A DNA stretch of 64,000 nt from Acanthochlamys bracteata (Eukaryota; Streptophyta; Magnoliopsida; Pandanales; Velloziaceae), in the NCBI GenBank assembly GCA_019914995.1, contig CM034127.1, positions 8,432,001 to 8,496,000 of the forward strand, given 5' to 3'. The position numbers were made by a program, and so were the translations under genes. Position 1 is the first letter of the stretch; every line of letters starts with the position of its first letter. The notes beneath the pieces were generated by a model. That model saw only the letters and a program-made list of their open reading frames with translations, ran no database searches and was not told where the DNA came from. Positions 1 through 11,992 of this stretch are shown piece after piece.

Positions 1-1035
1 AAGAAGAATTTAGTTGGATAACAACCTATGAAGGAATGTGAAAGAAAAGAGATCCAAGAGAGAAGAGATTACTAAGTATTCCTAATGATGCAAGGATATT
101 TAGTTGTGGGAGAGGTGAGGAGTTTGGATCTCTCCAATACAAAAAAAGGTATTGGAGGCTTCCAATAGTTTGGATCAAAGGTTTAGTTATTTCTAAAGTA
201 TTAAATGGTTCTTATTATTTCTAAAGAATATTTTATGGGTCCAATCTCTTATTTCTAGAAATTAGAATTAACTTCTTCAAGCTCTTTCAAGAAGATTTTT
301 TCTGCTTCGAACATTACACATACAAATTTTAAATCATGATCAAGAAACAATATTGCAAATGGAATTAAAGAAATTGCCATTAGCGAGGAGAATATTGATC
401 TGCTTAAACATTGAGAAGTCCAATTTAGTTGCAGACTTCGACATTGGGATTGAGAACAAAGACTATTGCTTTCTATTGCTATAAGTAACAATCGGGAAGA
501 GAGTAGTACAAAAGATGATATTATTTATTTTGGGAAGTTAGGTTACTTTCCATGATTAGATGAGTGGTACTAGTTTTTAGAAATAATTTTTAGAAGCAAA
601 ACCGTCTATAGAAGGCATCGGTATCCTCCAATACCTTTTTTTGTGTTGGAGAAGATCTGAAGCCATGCGAGGAGGGGGTGAGGGAGAAGGAAAACAGGGA
701 ATCATACACAGTTGTTTGGTGGAGGGGGAGGGGAGGGGGAGAGGGAGAGTTAAACAGGTAAAGCCATCTATGTAAATGTGCATCTTAATTATCAAACTCA
801 TAATACAAGTGGCATGACTTCCCCTTAAATGGGAACTATAGAACTAGCGTAGTCACTCAAATGTTTGTAAGAATCCACTTATAGCACAAGAACGATCGAA
901 CTTAACTATTTGATCATGGTGTTTGCTGTATTATATTCTACCACAAGAATCAATGATTGCACATTTGAGTTGCTCCTCTTTCATTATCAAGGCTGCAACT
1001 GCAAGCTCATCGAGTTAAAATCTAAAACTTTGCAG
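1..1035. repeat. Inverted-repeat (MITE-like) insertion upstream of WRKY exon
   Basis: No gene is recognised here. Two arms pair in inverted orientation. The arm at about 122-200 contains CTCCAATAC, an A-run, then GGTATTGGAGG. The arm at about 580-660 reads the same on the minus strand, with CTCCAACAC, the same A-run and GGTATTGGAGG, and both continue into a TTTCTAAA-rich stretch. The enclosed 540 bp has no convincing ORF. Purine-rich (GGGGAG)n DNA follows at about 665-750. The arrangement suggests a fold-back element inside the intron that precedes the WRKY exon at 1036. Ends and target duplication were not resolved. Confidence 0.5.
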
Positions 1036-1180
1036 GGGGTATTACAAGTGCAGCAGCATGAGAGGCTGTCCAGCAAGAAAGCACGTAGAGAGGTGTTTGG
1101 AGGATCCGTCCATGCTCATCGTCACTTACGAGGGCGAGCACAATCATACCCGGATGCTATCTCAGTCTGCTAATGCATAA
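1036..1180 (+). CDS. WRKY transcription factor, group IId, 3'-terminal exon (partial)
   Basis: This is the last exon of a WRKY DNA-binding protein; it encodes 47 residues and then TAA. It opens with the G completing a split Arg codon, then [16 protein letters not shown], and ends [16 protein letters not shown]. The zinc ligands are C-x5-C-x23-H-x-H, the group II spacing. [12 protein letters not shown] is typical of group IId (WRKY7/11/15/17/21/39/74-like). The acceptor TTTGCAG lies at 1029-1035 and the phase-2 junction falls directly before GYY, the conserved R-type intron position in WRKY genes. The exon carrying WRKYGQK is not found between 1 and 1035, so it is either upstream of the window or lost. 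WRKY factors bind W-boxes in nuclear promoters; group IId members usually also carry a calmodulin-binding domain, which would be off-window. It could be a pseudogene if the upstream part is missing. Confidence 0.85.
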
Positions 1181-1774
1181 ATCTTTGAAATGCTTATCCT
1201 CTTCTAATCTATAACCAAAAAATCTGCGGGTTACGTTGTTGACATCCTCGAGTAAGAATTCATGTAAATATGTTTGGGCATATTGAGGTGGAGGAGCATC
1301 TGGCCACCGATGGTTGCTTTCGAGAGTCGTGATCTTTAAGTGTGGGGATGATGACATTTGTTTCTTCCTGTTTTTAATTTTTAGCTACAGAGCCATGTAG
1401 GATTGTTGAAGTCGCAGTTGCTCCGTTGTTGTTCATTGAGAGTTAATCATGTTCAGGATTTTAAGATGATTTGCGTCATAACTTGAACCTCCATTATTTG
1501 AAGTGGTTTGGTCACTGCGGTTAATTATTCATCGACACAGTGCTAGTAATATGTTGCGAGGATGATAAACTGTTATATAGGAGTATTTTTATTGCAACAA
1601 CAGAACTATCGAAAGGAGCTTCAGAATTTCTTCGGACTAAATAATTCAATTCAATATGTAGTGTGTACTAATGTATTCAGATTAGATGTTTATGACTTTG
1701 AAAGTGATTATTAGCTGCATATCACGGTGATGAGAATTCGCGATAGGCAGCACTTGTAGAAAGCGTTAGGTAAT

Positions 1775-1905
1775 ACTTTTGAAATGAAATTTTTTTAAAA
1801 TAGTAGATTTTTTTTATAAAATAAATTTTATTTTTTAATTTTTTAAAAAATAAAAAATATATGTAATAAATATATTAAAAATATGAAAAAAAATAAAAAT
1901 GAATG
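1775..1905. repeat. AT-rich MITE-like family copy
   Basis: One of about nine copies of an AT-rich family in this window. The others are near 11050-11490, 15240-15410, 36800-37060, 37340-37610, 43850-44060, 45790-46050, 53540-53780 and 59300-59540. Shared traits are a TGCTTTTGA/AAAGCAC-type end, long A/T runs with TTAAAAAATATAAAATAAAA, a TACGTAAAA motif, and a CCAAACRCCC-type terminus. Confidence 0.55.
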
Positions 1906-2032
1906 ATGGAAGACTGATGTTAACAAACAAGATATGGTACTGAGTTTGAAGTAATAGTTAATTGGAGGCCCTTTTGTACAAAAACTTTATACAAACTGTT
2001 GTACCCCTGTTTCTCCCTCTTCTGCAACCCCC

Positions 2033-2051
2033 CTCTCTCTCTCTCTCTCTC
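2033..2051 (+). promoter_or_regulatory. (CT)n pyrimidine patch in INDH 5' leader
   Basis: CT dinucleotides repeat for about 19 bases, ending 27 bases before the INDH ATG. Pyrimidine (Y) patches near the start site are common in TATA-less plant housekeeping promoters. Its role here is inferred. Confidence 0.4.
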
Positions 2052-2078
2052 CCGCACTGAGCAGTGAGCACGATTACA

Positions 2079-5000
2079 ATGAATTCGGGCACTCTCAATC
2101 GCCTCAAGAGCCGCCTGTGGCAATCAATTGTCAATCCGTATGTAAGGAAAATTTTTCTTTCTTTTCTTTTTTTTTTTTGTCGTCTTTTCTTTCGAAAATG
2201 GTTTACAAATTTGCTCTTTTCTTTATTATTATTTTTTTGTAAACTCAGTTTCGACTAGATTCAGTGCGTGGACAAAGCACTGCAGCAAAGGCGACTAATA
2301 TCAAAGGGGTAAAAGATATAATTGCTGTTGCTTCTGGCAAAGGCGGCGTTGGCAAGTCCACTACTGCCGGTAATTTCTTTTTTTTTAATAATTGTTTTGT
2401 TATTTGATGACTGTTTTCTAATGATCAACTTTAGAGTGCTACGGATTTCTAGATAGCTTCAAAGTTTCATCTTGGGGCCATTTTAATTGGAAAAAGCAGT
2501 GTGAAATTTTTTTTGTCAGTGAACTAGCTGGATTCGAATTTTCTGCTTTCTGTTGCAGTGAATTTGGCCGTTGCTCTTGCAAGAAAGTGTGCCCTTAAGG
2601 TGGGTTTACTTGATGCTGATATATATGGTCCATCAGTTCCGACAATGATGAAGCTGCATGGAAAGCCAGAAGTGAGTGAAGGTGTTATTCTGTTTTTAAA
2701 GTGACTGTATGCTGCTTCCTGAAATTGTGATGTTTTCTAAAGTTTGAGTAGCCATTATTTTTCTTTCTTTTCATTATTATTATCATTATCATTATTTCCA
2801 TTTTGTGATAGTCTGTTTTGCTATATGTTATTATTAGCATAATTTGGTACTTTCTGATGGAGATCCCCTCGACATCCTCTTGAATACATAATTCTCAAGA
2901 CAAAGAAATACAGTATTGGTGATCAGTTGAATCTCCAAAATTTTGAGTTACTGGAATAGCAGCATCTTGAAAAAACTTCTGGGTGTGACAACTGTCTACT
3001 TAACATCAGGTTGATGTTTTAGAATGTCACATGCTTATTTGTTTGTCTGATAGGTTGTATGCTAGTGTTTACTGCTTATGGTTTAAGGTTCTCTCCGATG
3101 CGTTTTTGTGATATCATTCGTACCACATCATTTGTCTTAGCAGAGTTGGCTCCCCTTATCTGGAAAATGATCAATTTGTAGATGTTCAGAGTTGCCCCTC
3201 TTTTCCTCTCTTTATAACCTTGCTTGGTGTGCTTTGCTTGTCCTATCATTTGCACCGCTAAAGAAGGAGCAACATTTGCACATTCAATTATTGACTTCAT
3301 AGAGTACTCTTCCCTGACTTCCACCTGCACTCTCATTAGTCTATCATTCTTGTTTACGAACTTTTAACAAATTGCTGGAGATAATTTTTATTGCAGGGTA
3401 AGCCTTTCTTTTTTTTTTCTTTTTTCCCCCCTCTAACAATAAGTTAAACTTCATGCAATTCCTTAATCTCTTATTGTGTGTTGAGCTCACCCTATTGGTA
3501 GGTTGGTAATTGGCTTGAGATGAATGAACAGGCTTGAAGATGGTTCCAATTGAAAATTATGGTGTTCAATGCATGTCTATTGGATTTCTGGTTGACAAAG
3601 ATGCTCCTGTTGTTTGGAGAGGCCCAATGGTAAACATTTTCCTTTAATATCATACCTGTTTTAAGACAATGATTGCCTTTATAGGGACATGCAATTTGTC
3701 TAGAAGTTTCTATGTAATTTCTCTTAACTATGAAAACATGGAAATTGGATTCTGATGCTTTCTTTATCAAAAACTCTTCCTTAACATAAGTATCTTTTAA
3801 GCAAGTTATGTGTCTTTTGTGCTTAATTGGCTAATAAAGGAAGAAACAAATCTGCTTGCATATTTCTACTATTATCTCTTATTTGCAGTTTTTGTTGACA
3901 AAGTTTACTTCATAACTGAGAGATTTGCCTGATATGCCACTGCAGTACATTCATCATGTTGCATGTGACATGGATGAAAATTTAACTTCGTAAACAAAGT
4001 AGAAAATGTTGGGTCCTTATGCACACAACGGCAGCATGCCATGATATCATATATGAGTTCACTGCAAATTATGAATGTAAGGGAACTACAGATTTTAGGG
4101 ACTAGTTATCCATATGTTACTTTTCAGAACTTATGTTCCATTCATAGTTCGACATGCTTTTGTATTAGCTAAACTAGTAAATGATATGGGAGAGTGGATT
4201 TGAGTTTACTTGCAATTGGTTGGCTTGTATAGTCTTCTTCCCCCTCCCCTCTAAAAAGGTGATATGGCTGTTTTGGACTTGGAAATAAAGGTAAAGACTA
4301 TGAAGTGGGTGGCTACTTAGATTTAGAGGTTTTGTTCCGGAGGTATTCGTTCCATCATTTATTATAATTAATAGTTGTTGCCATTCTAATTTTTTATGTC
4401 CATTTTACAGTATGTGCAACTTTTCTTAATATATAAAGGAATCGTAGGTTGCAAGTTGCAATCATTAGTGAAAGTTATTAAAGTTTGAAATGTCTTATAA
4501 AATATTAAAAATAGAAGAAGTGTTATAATTCAACTTCTCATTTTTATTAGGCTTACACAAATAATAGAAAAGCGAAATTCATAAAAAGATTTTGAGATTA
4601 GTTTTTTTAATTAATATTGGACTTTGTATTAGAATATCTTCTACACACCAAAAGCCGTATATATGGTTCGGAAAGGAACACATGCTGTCAATCTAAACTT
4701 TAACAAAGTTATGTAAATTGTTCAACGTGAAATTTGCAATAGATGTGAAGATTGTTAACTTTATTTGAGTAAATACATATCTTTTAATATTTCTACTTTT
4801 AATTGGATTAGGATTAGAATCAAACATATTTCTTCATTATTATGGGTCGAGGTAAGTTTGGCATCAGCTATTTAATTAAATCCCAATTTCTCTGGCTTGG
4901 ATGGTTTGCTGATTGGTATGCTTGGCCCCTATGAAGCCCTCCTTCTAGGGATCAACTTGCCTTCATACCCAAACTATCCATAATGAGCTGTTCGGACTGT

Positions 5001-8000
5001 ACATAAACTATGGTTTGGAATCAAATCAATGTAAGTATACCTAATCTGAACTTAGTAATAAGAGAATTGATACTGAAGTAGTGGTAGAATAGAAGTCTTG
5101 GTTATAATGAAAAAAATTTTCTAGTACATTCATCTGCTATGCCTAGAAAGAAGGGATTTCTGGAAAATTTCTTCATATTGATTAACTATAATGCCCAAAA
5201 TTTAGAGGTGCACGTGATTTCTAATGTGATTGAAAGTGCTTCCAGAACTTAATGGTGAAGTTACAAGGCAGCAACTTTTGTCTGCAATGCTTTACTTCAT
5301 ATGCATGCGACAGAAAGTTGTTGCTCCAATAACCGTGGACAAGATAGGACAATGAAACTCATTTAAGCTAGTTTTTGTAGGATGGAGCCTTTGAGTATCT
5401 GTTTTCTTAGATGAAGATTCTAAAAGATCTTGTCATAATGTTTTAAACTAAGGTTTGGTTTTTATCAGATCACAATAACCGTGAGGATCCATGCCCATCC
5501 CTCCAGCATGGGAAATAATTGACCATTGCCATATCTACATTCTTTGTATTGTTTTTATATTGTAACTGATCAAAAGTTTTCTTATGGTTAAATTAGCTCT
5601 ACCCAGACAGGAAGGTGGTTATTCATTTGGTTATTTTCCAACTATTTATCATAAAGATGTGTCCTCAAATGTCGTATGATTTACTTCCTACTCTTATTTT
5701 TTCAGGTTATGAGTGCTCTTGAGAAGATGACAAGAGGAGTTGCATGGGGAGAGCTTGATATTCTTGTTGTTGATATGCCGCCTGGCACTGGGGATGCTCA
5801 GCTATCCATATCTCAGAGATTGCAATTATCAGGTACACCAAAGTCAAATTTTGTAAACAAATAGATTCATTGGTGACATTTTGTCAAGTTTATAGCTGTC
5901 GTTGTTCTACTAAGTTCCTTCTTTAATACAGTTGTTCTAGGATCTAGGAAGATGCATGATATATATGAGCTTGTTTTACAACACTAGGATGTTGTGTGCA
6001 CTGGCACATTTCTTCCAGTATATTGTTACTGTATCACATTTGTAGTATTGTGTTTTCCAATCTTACTCTAAATTATATCCACTGGGTTGGGTGGGAATAA
6101 ATTCCAACAATTCTTCATTTTTGAGTCATGTTTTTCTTGCGCTAAGAAATACTATATGATTCTTCATAAGCATTAGTTGGAACTTGATTTATTTTCATTA
6201 AGTGATGGTTATACTTCTATATCTCAAGCATGTTGTTTATACATCTCTATGCCAAATATAACGGATAATTTAAAATTTTCTGGTCTAAAAGAGGGAAGAC
6301 AGTTCTCTTGTGAACATTTAATATTCTAGGCAAGTTACACAGAATCTACGATGTGTTCAGTTATGCTGTTGATTTGTGCTAGCACCGATAGACAATTGAG
6401 GCCTATTAAAGCAGGAAAAATTCTAGCAATATCACTAGATTTGCTTTTCCTTGAGCTTGAATCAATGTAATCATAATAATATCAAAAGCTATACATTAAT
6501 TGGATGTAGTACCCCAAATTTGTGAGAGGGGCATTTTAGATAGTAAAACTTCTATTTACTTTAGTCAGTGTTACATATCAATATATTTGGTATTTATGTA
6601 GTTTGTATCAAGCTAGGACGAGCTCAATTAGTGAAGTATTGTTTTGGAGTTAAATCGAGCGTTCTAGTTGGTTTAGGAGTTCCAATTATAATAATTTTGA
6701 AAGCTTTTATTTTTATGTTTTAGGATTTCTTAGAAATTAAGTAATCTTGTATTTAGGTTAGTCTAGTTCTAATAGGATTCTAAGATTGTTAAGGAGTCTA
6801 TTTAAAAATATGTAACTCTTATTATTACCAAAAAATAAAATCTTGAATTCTTAAGGAGGTGTAAACTCTCTTGGATGAGTTAGAGGTTTGTTAGAACCTT
6901 AATCTACTGAGGTGTAAACTCTTTCCGATAAGTCGGAGGTGCGATAGGGCGTTTAATCCTATCAAGTAGTTTGAAATTTGAACTTATAATGTGATTGGGT
7001 TTGTACATGTACTTTGGCCTTGGTCCAAATTATGTTAGCCTCATAACTTAACTTCTTAAAATGCTAGCTGATTTTACATGGTTTTCGAACCAAATCTCGT
7101 TAAGATTTTCTCTTAACTAACCATATGGCTGAATAAACTCTTTAATTTAATCAGACCCAAAACTATTCAAAATACTCTCTTTCCACTAGTATTGCTCTGA
7201 GCCTAATGTGTTGATACATTGTGTGCATAAACTTATAAGCTTTAAATAGCGCAAAGTATGCTTTTAAACCTGACCCAAGAGCCTCTTGATAAATTCTTAC
7301 CAAGATAGAGTCCAGTTATATGGGAAGAATTTTTAGACATTTTTAGTAATTAAACATAGTGCATGGCATTTTTATGATTATCTTCTAAAATAGTGGCCAT
7401 TGGTGCACTCTTACATCTAAAACTTTTCTAGTTGAAACTCATCTCCATCCTTGGGCAAAGCAAATTTGGTCACTCCCCAACAGAGCGACCTTCTAATAAA
7501 GAACACTCCTTCTCTTTTTTCCTTTCCTATACATGACATGATTTCCTTTTGTTGTGTTGCTCTTAACGGAATCGTGATAAGGTTTTTATTCAACTCAAAA
7601 TTTATAGTAGAAAGAGTAGTAAATACAAGCAGATATTTTTTAAAAGGAATGATGTCTTCTATTTTTTCATTCTTTAATGATAGGGATATTCCAAATCTTT
7701 TATTTATGTAGTTATTAATTATAGTTATAAGTTTTTACCTAATTTCATTTATATACAATTGCTTCTTTCTATTTTTGCATTATTTTTAACAGTGTGCATG
7801 CTATTGAAGCTATTTCCTCTTATTTAAGAACACTTGGGACTCATGTAAAGCTTGTTTTAATTAGACAATAATCAGTAATCTTTACACACTTGTTAGCTGT
7901 AAATTCAATGACATGATCAGAACCAACAATTAAATTAGATTACACTTGCCATCAATGTTAAGACAAGCAGCTTTATTTGTCTTCTATGTGGATTTCCTAC

Positions 8001-10630
8001 ACAAGTGGACATTATTTTAGGAGGTACTTGTACAAACTTCATGCATTATGTTAATTTTACGGAAATGATTTGTAAGGATTCTTCTGATATAACTGGATAT
8101 TGTATTGGTCAGTAAATTATGAAAATTTCATACCACTGTAGCAACTTCTCTAGAACGCCGTAGGATAAGATCAAATTCTTATGTTTAGGAAAAAGATATT
8201 GTAAGTTTAGGGCAAAATCAATTAGTAAATATTCAACTTAATTGGGCTATCCTCAATTATTTGTGACAGGTGCTTTGATTGTTTCAACACCTCAAGATAT
8301 TGCCCTAATAGATGCTCGTCGAGGAGCCAACATGTTCCGTAAAGTTGACGTTCCGGTAGGTTCAACGGCACGTCTATATTGTTCACTTGATTTTTGTAGA
8401 GCTTCCGCCTTCGATGTTTGTTACTGTTGGAGCCGAATGTCTAATCTTAGCATAATTTGCTGGTTTTTTTATTTATAAGCCATTTTTCTTTCCGTTGTTA
8501 TAGAATATTGGTCATGGACTCTTGGTATCAGATTAATTTCAGTCATATAGTTCTTATATTTAATGGTCAATATTCCCTTAGTTAAATTGGTGGTATAAAA
8601 ATGGTATGATTCACATGCATATTGTGCATTGATTAGGTTTCTGATATCATGTGCTATTTTTTTTGCAACTAGATGCTGTCGACACATAATATCATGCTAA
8701 TCACGAGACCTTTTGTCCACTTGAGGGACTTTGATTGAAAGAGCATTAAGGAGATCTGGTCCTACCATACCTCAAAAATCCAGTTTTGAAGGTCGACCTA
8801 TTATGCCCACAAGATGACCAAGGTGGTTATGAACTTGCACATAAAGCAAGAAAACCTATTTATTAGAGGGGCTAGGTGGTTGGTGTTTCAGTATATGGGG
8901 ACTGATTTATGACACATTCCAGTGGCCCCAAAAATGCAAATTTTCTGGAAAGAAGAATTTTTGTAATAGCATCTCTGCTACATTGTCACCAACAATAATA
9001 TTTTAGAGTAGGTATGAAATGAAAAGAAGGCCATAACTGCAGAACACCAGGCTGTTGAACTTGCTGTGAGACATTGAGAAATCTGTGATCACTTCAAGTG
9101 CTACATTTTAACTATTTTTGTTAAGAACCTTGTCTGTTTCAGTGAGGATGATATTCTTGAATTTTGGTATGTTCTAAACAGATTTTAAGAAGCTGACTGG
9201 TCGATACTATCTTGTGCCATTATTCCCTTGCAGATTTTGGGATTGATTGAGAACATGAGCTGCTTTAAGTGTCCACATTGCGGCGAGAAATCATATGTTT
9301 TCGGGCAAGGAGGAGCTAAGCGGACTGCACAGGAGATGGATATGGACTTCCTTGGTGAGGTAATGCTTATCTCTTTTAGTAATTTAGACAATCAGAAATA
9401 CATTCAAGCATGCTTCCTGGCAGAGATTTGTTTATGCATTATAAGTATAAAAAGCTCTCGCCTAGCTGCTGAACCTGCTTTATACATTGTAAAACTCAAA
9501 TAGTTTTTAGGCTTTCATTCTATTGAACATAATATTAATGCTGGATTCCTGTAACCACGTTCGACATGCTTACAGCTCGGAGTAATCATTTGTCCCTCCA
9601 TCCTGATATATAAAAGCTCAAAAATCTTCTGTAATGATATAAGATTGAGGGCAGATATATCAAGACAAGTTAGGGAAATTTTGTAGATAAATCAATGGGA
9701 TACGAATAAGAGAAGGCAAAAGGGGTTTCCCTCGTCCATCTTCCTCCAGTACTAGCTCAGTATTACTCCCTCGTCCATCTGACCTTTTTCTCTGTATACC
9801 TTGAGCTACCTTGACAAGTTATCATTTCAGCCATCTCTTTTAGATGCATTCAATAAGTTTGCTCCATTTTCAGTTTAGTTTTGGCCTTTTTTGCAATATT
9901 GCATATTTTTGGACTTCCTCTGGACTAGTCAATTTGTTGTGCCAAGTATAGTGACAAGTTGAGCTCCTTTAAGATCTAATCTCGACAGTAACATGCATGA
10001 CCCAGCTCATAGCTTATTCAAAGTTTGTACATGTCCTTTCTTTACACACTAAGCACTGAAGTTTACTGATGGTAGAAAATTAAAATTGACTGCCCAATTA
10101 TATTTTGATCATTTTGAAGTTCCTGAAAATACTTATGCCAGCTCAATGGACAGGAGCAATAGTCTTTCATCAGCTCAGTTGAGCTTTGATTTTCAGTAGA
10201 TTACTTGTATTGGAGAAAAAAGTATTAAACCAATGAATATCTGAAATCTTAGTATGTAAGTCAATGATGAAGTAGACCCCAGACATTGTTGGGGTGAAGG
10301 CTTGACTTGTACACGAACTAAGAGTTATTCATTTGAGTCTATTGCTTTTGTGCAATACATTTTCGACAACCAGCTTATTGTACTTTAAGCGCATATTCAC
10401 TTGTACTCCCTCTATATATCTTTCTTTCAGCAACATATGATAGTTTTATATAATTTTAGGTGCCTTTGGAGATACAAATTCGGTGTAGTTCAGATGAGGG
10501 AAGTCCAATAGTGATATCGGAACCTAATTCAGCAGCAGCTCAAGCCTATGTCATTGTGGCAAATAAAGTACTTCACAAGCTTCAGATACTAGCAAGTGAT
10601 AGGCAGAAGGGGCCAGTTATCTCTTTGTGA
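2079..10630 (+). CDS. INDH: INDH/NUBPL: mitochondrial Fe-S P-loop NTPase for complex I assembly
   Basis: Eight coding exons: 2079-2141, 2249-2369, 2559-2681, 3532-3629, 5706-5832, 8270-8355, 9234-9359, 10460-10630 (915 nt, 304 aa; Arabidopsis INDH is about the same length). All introns are GT-AG and phases join cleanly. The family (Mrp/NBP35 ApbC type) binds a labile 4Fe-4S cluster and delivers Fe-S to complex I in mitochondria. Visible motifs: deviant Walker [10 protein letters not shown] at residues 51-59, [24 protein letters not shown], and the cluster-binding C-x2-C-x2-C of CFKCPHC at 216-222. The N-terminus (about 30 residues, Arg/Lys/Ser-rich with few acids) fits a mitochondrial presequence. 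The start is the first in-frame ATG. Exon 3 is ended at a weak GGTGTT donor because it restores the residue spacing of homologues; a stronger GTGAGT ten bases upstream would shift the frame. The 3' neighbour on the opposite strand is another complex I gene. Confidence 0.93.
3630..5705 (+). other. INDH intron 4 (2.1 kb), no gene seen
   Basis: Long AT-rich intron between the exon ending RGPM and the exon starting VMSALEKM. I see no ORF with a recognisable domain and no clear terminal repeats. Confidence 0.6.
5833..8269 (+). other. INDH intron 5 (2.4 kb), possible old LTR-like sequence
   Basis: The longest INDH intron. Between about 6505 and 6965 it has LTR-like features: a TGTAGTACCCC start, a TATTTAAAAATATG promoter-like stretch near 6800, and repeated GAGGTGTAAACTCT units at about 6855 and 6909. 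I found no matching target duplication, PBS or second LTR, so this is only suggestive. The remainder shows no recognisable coding sequence. Confidence 0.35.
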
Positions 10631-11992
10631 GGTTCCATGAATTGGGCGTATAAAGAACATTTTGTAATGTGCCTAAACAGTGCGACTTTTCTTTTCCTTT
10701 TCTTTGTGTAGTAAAGTAGCTGTTACAGTAATTGAACGCACAACTTCCCTTCTGGGAAAAGGGGATGCCTTAGCTACTCATGCATTAGCTGCAGATCAAA
10801 TTTTGTGAAGTGAATATCAGTGATATTCGTACATGGATCCCAGTCTTCCCAAGCTAGTCATTACCTTCAAGGTTGCGCATACGTTCATATAGATACTAGC
10901 CGTTGTTCTGGTATCTTTTAAGTTACTTTATGTTGTGTACAACATTCAATTGCATGAGGTTTATTTTTGGAGCTACCAGTTGAGATTACATCTTTTAGCA
11001 TGAAATTCAATTGAAGATCAATCATAAAAGAAGAATGTCAAGGACTATTAAGGTGCTGTTTGAAAGAGCTTACGGGTGCTTTTCATTTCACAAAAATACC
11101 TCACGTTATTAAATAAATTTTTTATATATTTTATAAAATTTTTTTAAAATTTAAAAAATATAAAAGAATTATATATGGGATAAGATAGAGATACATATTA
11201 ACTATAGAGGTATATGGTGCATATCTCTGTTAAAAATAATTGACGAGATTTTTAAATTTAATTTTTACCGTTAGATATGAAAAATTATGAACTATAAATA
11301 TATTGATAAAATTTTATTTCAATTTACTTTTGAAAAAGCATGTCTCTAAAATACCATATTTTTTTATCCTATCTCATTAGATATTATATATATATATATA
11401 TATTATTTTAGATAAAAGTAGTTAAATTCGTTTTTGAAATTTTTTTTTAATAAATTTTATTTTAAAATTTTTTATTTCATAAGCACCGGCTAACGTTCCC
11501 TAAGTCCATGGAAAATGAGTAGGATGCTAAAACACTACAACAAAAGCAGAAGTCGAGAACGTTGAACGATCCTGCATTCTGGCTCACAACTTTCTTCTCA
11601 ATGACAATTAAGAGTTTCACGAATTGATGTTACATATTTGTGCATTCATGCAGTGGGAGTAAATCCTCTTTGAAGAAAGTAAGCACAGCAAGCTAACTCT
11701 TTAACTTAAATTGAACCAGTGAATTTCCTTTCAATTTTCTGCATATAGGCAAGAAAAGGTGTCACAAACCTGGACATTGCGACTCTTCCTCCGCATACAA
11801 ATCACTTATTACACAGATCTCAACATGCTTAAGAAACTAATTTGCTTGAACATAGGCGATATATCTGTAATTAATTTGAATTCCAAAATAGAAGTACATG
11901 GCAACAGTATTAAACTTAAAGCCAAAAACATTTAACCCTTAAGATGTAACTGCTAGAGCAGTTACTACAACCAGAAAAGGGGCTTCATCCCG
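10631..11992. other. Intergenic between convergent INDH and NDUFB4-type gene
   Basis: The two genes are tail-to-tail. The first ~300 bases are probably INDH 3'UTR. An AT-rich MITE-like copy fills about 11050-11490, including a (TA)n run near 11386-11403 and flanking motifs shared with copies elsewhere in the window. The rest is probably the 3'UTR of the minus-strand gene. No other gene is seen. Confidence 0.6.

Larger units (their letters stand above)
1181..2078. other. Intergenic: WRKY 3' flank, AT-rich repeat and INDH promoter/5'UTR
   Basis: No gene is seen. About 1181-1560 is probably WRKY 3'UTR and flank. An AT-rich MITE-like copy (runs of A/T with TAAAAAATATAAAA-type motifs) occupies about 1775-1905. 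A pyrimidine microsatellite (CT)n at 2033-2051 sits just upstream of the INDH start and is a common feature of plant core promoters and 5'UTRs. No clear TATA box was identified. Confidence 0.6.

Noticed and set aside
910..1173. 87-codon ORF over the WRKY exon
   Set aside because: It is out of frame with the WRKY zinc finger; the true frame begins at the acceptor at 1036.
2672..3400. One-base micro-exon in INDH intron 3 (TTGCAG, G, GTAAG near 3392-3402)
   Set aside because: It would restore frame with the stronger exon 3 donor, but the simple 2682 donor gives the exact residue spacing of homologues without needing a one-base exon.
6505..6965. Possible solo LTR in INDH intron 5
   Set aside because: It has a TG start, a TATA-like stretch and LTR-like composition, but no target duplication, clear CA end, PBS or partner LTR could be found.
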